Positions 55,605-64,000 of a stretch of 64,000 bases of DNA are shown here, one piece after another. The notes beneath the pieces are model-generated. The model worked only from the letters and a program-made list of their open reading frames with translations, had not been told where the DNA came from and made no database searches. The translations under genes were made by a program, and so were the position numbers. The DNA comes from Protopterus annectens (taxonomy: Eukaryota > Chordata > Ceratodontiformes > Protopteridae), in NCBI RefSeq assembly GCF_019279795.1, contig NC_056737.1, positions 1,196,083,146-1,196,147,145 of the forward strand. Direction: 5' to 3'. Position 1 is the first letter of the stretch. Every line of letters starts with the position of its first letter.

Positions 55605-58385
55605 AGGGTCATGCTACTAAATGCTAGGAGCATACACCAAAAACTGCACTCCCTGGAAGCACTTTTATCACTAGAAGATGTAGATGTCTGTGCAGTTACA
55701 GAAACTTAACTTAAGGCCTCAGAGAGTACCCTGGCCATACAAGGGTATAATGCCTTCCATACCTTTAGACTGGAAAATGAATGTGTGAAAACCAAAGGAG
55801 GTAGTGTTTCAATCTATATCAGAGATACATTCACCTCAGATCTAGTTAGACTGGACAACTCCATGGAATTACTCCAGGTCCCGGTTATGGTAGGTAAGAC
55901 ACCCATTCAAGTCTTAGCCAGTTAGAGATTCCCCCTCCATGGATCACGACACCCATGAAGCCTACTTAACCAAACTGAAGACAATCCAAATTTTATCGAG
56001 CACACTGGTTATGGGAATTTCAATTATCCTACCATCAAATGGGGAACCTACTGTAGCCCAAACTCACTAGCACAAACGTTCCTTGACTTTGTGAATTCAA
56101 ATACCCTGCAGCAAATTGTCCATACCCTAAAAAGAGGAACAAACATTCTAGATACTGTCCTCAACAACATGTCAAACAGGTGCACTGCTGCAACTGTTGG
56201 ACACTCATTAGTTAAAACTGACCACAAATCAGTCATCTGTGAACTGACACTTACACCAGAACTCACAAAGAGTGAAATAAGACTTCACCAAGGCAAACTA
56301 TACCTAGGGTGAAAGTATAAATGCATTCCAAACCCTACCCCAAGCTGAAAGTGGTAACTACGCCAAAACACGCACTAAAGCCCTGTACAATCACTTGCAT
56401 AATTGTATCAACTCGGCTGTAAAAGATAAAATCAATGCCAGAGCCCTAAGTAAAATTAAGCTACCTTGGTGAACTTCCAGCATCAACAAACTCTACAATA
56501 AATCCAAAAAGCTGCTGTCACAGAAAACAAAGACAAAGGCCCAACAATGGAAAAGCACCCTCCACAGCGTTAACAGGCAAATAAAACAACTTGTCAAATC
56601 CTCCAAGAGCTCCTTTGAGAGAAACTTAACAAGTACTGCCAGGGATAACCATAAGGCCTTTTACAGCTATGTATGTAACTTAAAGGGTAGGACCAAAGCA
56701 TGTGCAGAACTGGTGGCCAACGGTATCACACACACACTGACCCCACAGAGATAGAGAACCTGTTAACAGATAGGTTTGGTGAAAATTTAATTCCCTTATC
56801 CCCTCCTAACTAACAACAAACCATTCCTCAAGCCTCCCATTCACCTTACATATCTGAAGAGCAGGTTCTCAAAGCCCTGTCCAAGGCAAAGAACATGGCC
56901 TCTACAGGACCAGATGACATCCCAGGCTGTTTTCTAAACAGGATGAAACATGAACTAGCATCACCACTAAGTACCTTTTCAATCATACCCTAACCACAGG
57001 CTTTGTTCCTGTGGAATGGAGAACAGCTACAGTCACTCCCCCTCCACAAAGGTAGCTTAGCAACAGACCTAGGGAATTACAGACCCATAAGCCTGACCAG
57101 CCTCATCTGTAAAGCCATGGAACATACCATTATCGACTTAATTAATAAAGAAATAGGTGACCTCAAAACCCTGGATCCTACCCAATTCAGCTTCACAAAG
57201 GGCAGATCCTGCCTGTTAAATCTGGTGGATTTCTTTGAAAGTGTGACTAAGGCCATTGTTGAGGGCAAATCTGTGCATACAGCATACCTCACCTTGGCAG
57301 GGGCTTTCAACACAATATCACATTCAGGCATTACTGATAAACTTAGCAAACTGAATGTAAACCCCTTCACTGTAAGATGGGCTGCCAACTGTTTCACAAA
57401 TCAGGCACACGCTATCAAAGTGGGTGACTCCACATCAACCAGCAGACCTGCTACCGGTGGGGTGCCACAGGTGTCAGTGCTGGGCCTCCTACTGTTTGGT
57501 ATATACTTTTCAGAAGTTCAGGTCCAAACTAAAGGGTTATGGCTGACCAGGTCTGCAGATTACTGCAAAATTAGGTGCAATCATTGAATCCCCAATGATG
57601 TTAGTATATTCCAGGAGGGTCTCACTCATACCAATGATTACTGTATTAGTCACGGTCTCAAACTTGAATGCAAAGAAATGCATCATCATTCACTTTGGCA
57701 CAAACAATGTCCTTTCAGACCATCAAATCAATAAGAAAATCCTAAGTACCTATGAAGAGGTAAGGGACCTGGGATCACAGGTTGACCATGACCTTAACTT
57801 CGACCATCATGTGTCTACCACTGTAAGCAAAGCTTTCCATGTAGCTCACTTGATTAGTAAAGACATCACCTTAAGATCAAAAGAAGTTATAACTCCCCTA
57901 TACTCGGCACTTATATGGCCCATAATTGAGCATACTGCCCCATTCAGTATGTACTGTACTATGCACCTACAGCAATTAGAGAGACCTCAGAGGTTTCTAA
58001 CAAAGAAGATCAAGGGCCTCCACATGTGCCTTAGATGGACGTATTCATATTCCTGTCAGTATACTCCGTATCATATAGACTTCTTAGGGGAGACTTATGC
58101 CTGACCTACAGAGCAATCCAGGACCCAAACCTAATGAACTTACTGCATATCCGTAAATCAAATGGGTCTAGGGCTACCCATTCCAGGGACTTAAATATGG
58201 CCTGTAACTTAAAATAAGACATGCTGGAGGGACAGATTCATCTCCCAGCAACTGCCATGTCTTTGGAACAGGTTACCAATTCATGTGACACAGAGGACCT
58301 CTATGACACTGTTCAAAAGGAACCTGGATAAGTGGATGGAGCATTGCAAATTTTTACCATGGACAATGCTCACAACCCTCCTGGA
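55605..58385 (+). pseudogene. LINE B ORF2: AP endonuclease plus reverse transcriptase
   Basis: The endonuclease starts MLLNARSIHQKLHSLEALLS (about 55611), with VDVCAVTET followed by a stop in place of Trp, and the C-terminal part NILDTVLNNMSNR and TDHKSVICEL. RT blocks lie at 57003-57587: GNYRPISLTSLICKAMEHTI, QFSFTKGRSCLLNLVDFFES, AYLTLAGAFNTISHSGITDK and a changed catalytic box SADYCK (normally FADDCK). The C-terminus (57595-58217 and beyond) has EVITPLYSALIWPIIEHTAP and CWRDRFISQQLPCLWNRLP. Numerous stops and frameshifts. Confidence 0.85.
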
Positions 58386-58510
58386 CATGGGCAGTCATCA
58401 CTAAATGCAGTCTTGGGTATTGACTATTACTTCTATGGTATTACATTGGGTTGAAATGGCTAGGCTTAACATGACCCAAGTCAATAGCGTAGTAATATCC
58501 TATGAGCCTA

Positions 58511-58755
58511 TAAGGGTTATTTTCATCATCTCTTTCTTTATAAGTTGCTTATATTCATTTGTTCTACTTCAGTGTTTATTCTAATATGTTCATATTTTAA
58601 TGTTTATATCTTAATGTTTTATAGGTTCATATAGGTTTTTTAGGTTAATGTTTTATAAGGTTTACAATCAGAATCCTGAAACTGACTCTGTCGAGTGATG
58701 ACTTCATTGAACTATAATACTGAAAATAAAAACAATGTAAAGGCACAATATCAAA
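58511..58755. other. Unassigned interval after LINE B
   Basis: AT-rich; nothing recognised. Confidence 0.3.
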
Positions 58756-59030
58756 ACCAGTAATGTTGACCCGTCCATATTCAACAAAGTCGACATTACC
58801 CAGCTTAGCTTAATTTCCAGTCAGGTCCAACTAATGTTTTGCAGGGGAGCAAGCCCCCTGGACCCCTCACACTCCCCTACTAATTATATATACAAATTCT
58901 GAGATTGCACTACAGTAATGAAATGGGTACATTTCTCGATCCCCACTGTACCGTGATCTTCAAGCAGAACTTTGACCTCACAACATCGAATGCACACTAG
59001 CATTTGCTGTTGTAATGTTGACCATTTTTG
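58756..59030. mobile_element. MITE-like element with a G/C-rich centre
   Basis: The left part contains the inverted pair GTAATGTTGAC and GTCGACATTAC, and TGTAATGTTGACCATTTTTG recurs at the right (about 59008). The centre (58842-58880) has GCAGGGGAGCAAGCCCCCTGG and a run of C-rich sequence, like the centres of the MITEs at 11524 and 29020, here inverted. No clear target duplication is seen, so the boundaries are approximate. Confidence 0.4.
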
Positions 59031-60650
59031 GTTATGCCTTCTGTGAACTGAAAATTAGTGTTTCAGTTATCCCAGTTTGACTGAATGCCATCCAAAATGG
59101 TGACAGTACACCATTTTAGCATTAATGTTTCTTTACTACATGGAATGGATGACTGTTCTCCCTTTTTGCATGAATAATCTGTTCCTCACTTTCTCTCTTT
59201 TAAATCACTCTGAAGATGTTAAATGCCCCCTTTTGTTTTCTTTATTCTTTCTCTTACTTTTATTTATTTCCCTACATCTTCTGACAAAGTATATACCTAT
59301 TCTAAGACTGTTCTTAATCCTTTAAATTATAACCCAGTCTCTGATTACATACCTTGTACTGCATGGAACACAGTGATTTCCCAACAAAAATATGAAAAAA
59401 GACAAACTCATTACGCACCTTTCTGATTCTTGTTCTGTTTTTGTAGTATAAAACTTAATTACTTAAATCAGCTACACTTGTGGAGCTTGCTTGTGCAGGT
59501 ATTTTTAGGGTTGACATCCGAATTTCTTGTAGCGTGAGATTTCTTTTATCCATGCTGGCAGTGTTTCTCTTGACTGTGGTGCTGTTATTAAGGAAAAAAG
59601 AAGAAATCCTGATTCCCACAATCCCTGAACTTATATATACCAACATCAAAGCACAAACATGAAGAAAAGGGAAAATTCCAAAAACAAAGGAGTCACTTTC
59701 AGGGCACACTTAGAGATGCACCAGCACTGATTTTCTACACAAACCAGTAATCAAAGAGTTGAGCACTAGGGTGCTGAAAATGACAGACTGCGTCCTCATC
59801 CAGTAAGAACTCAATGAATTGTAGGGAAGAGTTTAGAAACAGCTGATTGGCTGAAAACTGAAGGTTGCACTTGAAATATTGGTCAAACAAGTATCCATGG
59901 AAAACCCTTACTTCTGCAGTCCTTTCTCTTAGTCATTCATTAGCTTCACTCTTCATCACTGCATACTGACTTGATAAAAAAGTGGCAAATCTGACTTGTT
60001 TCACCATGGGCATTGAATGTAAGTTGTGGCTACAGGTGCAAAATAGGTTGTCAGCGCTTTTGAAGGATATGACCACCAAAATGAATCCCACCTAGTATGA
60101 CCACCATCAGTTTGTGCTCACAGGGAGTGTGCATCGCACAGGAAGCTGGTAGCTTAATCACAATGGATGTGTTGCAGTGTTCTTGGGGAGATTGTTGATG
60201 CATCTCTAAGCTGTGCATAGTAAACACTGTAAGCGCCACTTGGGCAAAAAAACACTGCTTTCAGCAGGCTGTGACCGGTAGCTCATCTGGGACAAATACT
60301 GGCAGAGTGGTCCAGTCTCCTCTCAGTCCCTTGTTATTGATAGATTTGCAACAGTGAAATCTGGGGCAAAATTCATCTGTCCTCTCAGTACTCCCTGAGC
60401 TCTATTTGCAGTGGTTAGAAAACTGGCTGCTATGTCTTTCTTCTTACATAAACTTCAGTAAAATATTACTGCAAAAAGCAGATGTTCAAGGACTAAGAGT
60501 AAAAAAAAACACTAAAAGCAAGTCAAAGTACTTGACAATGATGACAATGATGCTAATTTAATGCACACAGTAAGTGGCAATGTGACAGGAACCTTTAAAA
60601 AATGGATAAATGAACATTGAATGAGGGTCCCGTTTGATGATAACAGCCAT
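59031..60650. other. Unassigned interval
   Basis: No domain, repeat or splice-flanked exon is recognised. The ORFs of 60-85 codons here look like chance. Confidence 0.3.
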
Positions 60651-60654
60651 GAGA

Positions 60655-62040
60655 GGCAGCTCCATAGCTTGGATCTTAATGCAGTCCTGATAATGTACAC
60701 CACATAACACACACCTGCATCAGGTAAACCACTGCTGCTCCATAGCAAATACCTTAATACAGTCCTGATGATTTATAATACATAACACATACCTGTATGA
60801 GGTAAACCAATGCAGTTCCATAGCTTGTACCTTAATGCAATCCTGATAATGTACACCACATAACACACACCTACATCAGGTAAATTACTGCTGCTCCATA
60901 GCAAATACCTTAATGCAGTCTTGATGATTTGTGATACATACCTCATACCTGTATCAGGTAAACCAGTGCAGCTCAATTGCACACCTATTAATACTGTCCT
61001 GATGATGCACACCACATAACATGCACACACATGAATCAGGTAAATCAGTGCAGCTCCATGTCATGCACCTTAATGCAGTCTTGATAAAGTGCACCACATA
61101 ATACACACCTGTATCAGGTAAACCACTGCTGTTCCATAGCAAACACCTTTATGTAATCCTGATGATTTATGCTACGTAACACATAGGTGTATCAGGTAAA
61201 CCAGTGCAGATCCATTGCTTACACCTGAATGCAGTCTTGATAATGTACACCACATAATACACACCTGTATCAGGTAAACCACTGCTGTTTATAGCAAACA
61301 CCTTAATGTAGCCTGATGATTTATGCTATATAACACATGCCTGTATCAGGTAAATCAGTGCAGCTCCATAGCTTGCACCTTAATGCAGTCTTGATAATGT
61401 ACACCACATAACACACACACCTGTATCAGGTAAACCACTGCTGTTCCATAGCAAACAACTTAATGCAGTCCTGATGATTTATACTATGTAACACACACTT
61501 GTATCAGCTAACCCGTGCAGCTCCATTGCCCACACCTTAATGCAGTCCTGATAATGCATTCCTCATAACACAAACATGTGTCAGGTAAAGCAGTGCAGCT
61601 CCACAGTACAAACCTTAATGCCATCCTGATAATGCATACATCATAACACACACCTGTATCAGGTAAACCACTGCAATTCCATAGATCACACCTTAATGTA
61701 GCCCTGATAATGCACACCTTGTAATGCACACCTGTATTAGGTAAACAGCTGCTGTTCCATACCTCACACCTTAATGCAGTCCTGATGATACCTGACACAT
61801 AACACACACCTGAACCAGGTAAAGAAGTGCAGCTCCATAGCACACACCATAATGCATTTCTGATAATTCATGCCACATAACACACATCTGCAAAAAGGTA
61901 AACTAGTGCGGCTCCATAGCACACACCTTAATGCTGCCCTGATGATGGATGCCACATAACACACACACACACATGCATCATTTAAACCAGTGCAGCTCAA
62001 TAGCGCATGCCTTAATGTCATCCTGATGATAGATGCCTCC

Positions 62041-62104
<64 letters not shown>

Positions 62105-62770
62105 GTGTCAGGTAAACCAGTGCTGCTCCATTGCCCACACCTTAATGTAGTCCTATTAATCCATTCCTCATAACACACACCTATATCAGGTAAACCAGTG
62201 CAGCTCCATAGCACACACCTTAATGCGTCCTGATGATGGAAGCCACATAACACACACACACATGCATCATTTAAACTAGTGCAGTGCAATAGCAAACACC
62301 TTAATGTGATGCTGATAATGCATGCCACATAACACACATCTTTATCAAGTAAACCAGTGCAGTTCCATAGCTCACACCATAATGCCATCCTGATGATGGA
62401 TGCCTCATAACACATACATACACCTGTATCAGGTAAACCAGTGCAGCTCCATAGCACACAACTTAATGTGTCCTGATGATGGATGCCACATAACACACAC
62501 ACATGCATCATTTAAGCTAGTGCAGTGCAATAGCAAACACCTTAATGTGATGCTGATAATGCATGCCACATAACACACACCTGTATCAGGTAAACCAGTG
62601 CAGCTCCATAGCTCACACCTTAATGCCATCCTGATGATGGATGCCTCATAACACACACATACACCTGTATCAGGTAAACCAGTGCAGCTCAATAGCAAAC
62701 ACCTTAATGTGATGCTGATAATGCATGCCTCATAACACACATTAGTATCAGGTAAACCAATGTAGTCCCA
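60655..62770 (+). repeat. 78-bp minisatellite, about 27 diverged copies
   Basis: The unit contains GTGCAGCTCCATAGC, ACCTTAATGCAGTCCTGAT, AATGCACACCACATAACAC and CTGTATCAGGTAAACCA. Copies differ by 10-20 percent, so the array is older than the 66-bp and 18-bp arrays. 78 is a multiple of three, giving minus-strand ORFs with a 26-residue period (LWSCTGLPDTGVCYV). The ACACAC part of the unit has expanded at several places, most at 62045-62102. Confidence 0.95.
62045..62102 (+). repeat. (CA)n expansion within the 78-bp array
   Basis: About 29 CA dinucleotides grown from the ACACACAC core of one unit. Smaller growths lie at 61961 and 62251. Confidence 0.95.
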
Positions 62771-63576
62771 CATTGAAACATGAGGCAGGTGGAGAAGAAG
62801 GTAATATACAAATGAAATAACTAATAACTCATGAAATCATTTTATAAATGCTTACCAAATTACAGATAATAAACATTTAAGAAAAAGTATTTCAAAACTG
62901 CTTTGTGACTCCAGATAATATAGTTTTATTATCATCCTGCATGTTTTATCCATCCTGTGCTGTTGTTTCAACACCTTTTTGCTCCATGGCTTAACTCTTA
63001 CATCTTGCCAGGGTGCCTTTACACTGTCATCAAGTATATTCTTGTATTGCTTTCTCATGATTTAAATAACATGTTCATCTTCATACCTTTTTCCACAACC
63101 CCATTTTGCTGTGTATTACATTTGTTTGTCATTACTGCATGCCATGGAAGTTCCCTTACTCCTCGGTCCATGGATTATTTAGAATTACTTGTTTAAATAT
63201 CACTAGTTGGTCCCAGTAACCTCATTTTAGTTGGTGGTGCAGGTGCCATGGGACAATGAGGGACAAAACACTCTCATATTTGCCTACAGAAGGTCTTATT
63301 AGGTTATGTATGGCCCCATTTCCTTTATAAGCAGGCACCTGCTAACTGTGTACAATAAAGTGGTCTAGTTGTGTCTCCGCCCTTAGATCAAAGATGGTTA
63401 CATCTCCCAATCCTTCCTGGTGCCCTATTCTGCCAGCTATTTTTAGCTTTGGCTACAGAAAGGAGCCCAACTCCCACTAACAAGCCATCCCCTTTCCTCC
63501 CCAGAGAAGGTGAGCAGGCAAAGCATCATGGCTACTCCCCTACCCTATACTAGCTGTAGCAGGTATGCAAACTGTA
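62771..63576. other. Unassigned interval
   Basis: Around 63320-63360 TTTATAAGC and AATAAAG occur within 30 bp, an LTR-like combination, but no termini or internal retroelement sequence were found. Confidence 0.3.
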
Positions 63577-64000
63577 ATTCAACTCTTCTCACTTGGGAGT
63601 AATGTCATGTGACTGCTTTGCACATTACTTTTGGACCTGGAGAGTTTCCACCTATAAACAGATAATAAACCACTACTGCTGCTGTTGGATTCATATGACT
63701 TGGATAAGGTTCCCATTCAACCTTTCTCACTTGGGAGTAATGTCATGTGACTGCTTTGCACATTACTTCTGGACCTGGAGAGTTTCCAGCTATAAACAGA
63801 TCATAAACCACTAGAGCTGCTGCTGGATTCATATGACTTGGATAAGGTTCCCATTCAACTCTTCTCACTTGGGAGTAATGTCATGTGACTACTTTGCACA
63901 TTACGTTTAGGGCTGGAGAGTTTCCTGCTATAAACAGATCATAAACCACTACTGCTGCTGTTGGATTCATATGACGTGGATAATGTTCCCATTCAACTCT
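63577..64000 (+). repeat. 138-bp tandem repeat running off the window end
   Basis: Units start ATTCAACYYTTCTCACTTGG at 63577, 63715 and 63853, and a fourth starts at 63991. Each has TGTCATGTGACTRCTTTGCA and ATAAACAGATMATAAACCAC. Units are about 93-96 percent alike. The array extends past the window. Confidence 0.95.

Larger units (their letters stand above)
46130..58510 (+). mobile_element. LINE B (CR1 clade), full-length copy split by an 18-bp satellite
   Basis: The 5' UTR is about 46130-46686 and shares GCTGTAGCGTAG and GGCCTGCTGCTTCTAGA with LINE A. ORF1 begins at 46687 and is interrupted at about 46925-54870 by satellite DNA. ORF1 linker and esterase continue from about 54875 to 55354, ORF2 covers about 55605-58385, and the 3' UTR ends with the GGCTAGGCTT hairpin and TATGAGCCTATAAG near 58510. 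Without the satellite the element would be about 4.4 kb, normal for CR1. Many breaks; clearly older than LINE A. Confidence 0.85.

Noticed and set aside
60512-62773. Cys-rich minus-strand ORFs (LPDTGVCYV repeats) as a secreted repeat protein
   Set aside because: They break often, units diverge without frame protection, and they coincide with a 78-bp minisatellite.
63300-63380. LTR based on TTTATAAGC and AATAAA
   Set aside because: There are no terminal TG/CA pair, primer site or adjacent internal sequence.

Overview
This is eukaryotic DNA. I see no bacterial gene layout, rRNA, canonical tRNA gene or CRISPR array. It reads as gene-poor, repeat-dense sequence from a vertebrate with a large genome. 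The mobile-element mix is CR1-clade LINEs with an esterase ORF1, an RTE-clade LINE, a Penelope-like element with a GIY-YIG domain, hAT, Ty3/Gypsy fossils and tRNA-derived SINEs. Together with one lipoxygenase-type first exon, this points to a fish- or amphibian-grade vertebrate. The species cannot be named from the sequence.

Layout. 1-2335: Ty3/Gypsy fossil with its 3' LTR, set in CR1 debris. 2336-6015: minus-strand RTE LINE with a 5'-truncated CR1 copy (LINE A) inserted. 6430-9460: tRNA-SINE, then a 5'-truncated minus-strand copy of a second CR1 family (LINE B), joined to an older CR1 fragment. 10.9-12 kb: microsatellite, SINE, and a MITE with an 8-bp target duplication. 12342-17500: minus-strand Penelope-like element between 515-bp direct repeats, carrying a hammerhead-like motif and two SINE insertions. 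17.5-22.5 kb: SINE, a 26-bp minisatellite, unassigned DNA. 22503-25704: LINE A copy with few breaks. 25942-30853: a composite hAT transposon with matching termini and target duplication, holding SINEs, a gypsy fragment and a MITE. 33259-33411: the only convincing host coding exon, PLAT/lipoxygenase-like, with a TATA box and splice donor. 34.7-39.2 kb: five tandem-repeat blocks. 39.4-44.8 kb: full-length LINE A inserted in an older LINE. 46.1-58.5 kb: full-length LINE B whose ORF1 is split by about 8 kb of an 18-bp satellite. 60.6-62.8 kb and 63.6 kb to the end: 78-bp and 138-bp tandem arrays.

How the parts relate. LINE A, LINE B and the commonest SINE end in the same short 3' hairpin followed by 8-bp CR1-type tail repeats, so the SINE very probably uses the CR1 machinery. 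The most striking structure is the 18-bp satellite, which sits inside the His/Thr-rich linker of LINE B ORF1: ORF1 sequence occurs in the right order on both sides. Its unit length is divisible by three and is open in all three plus-strand frames, which creates false ORFs of more than 900 codons.

Nothing else looks like a working host gene. Most long ORFs here are repeat artefacts or transposon remnants.
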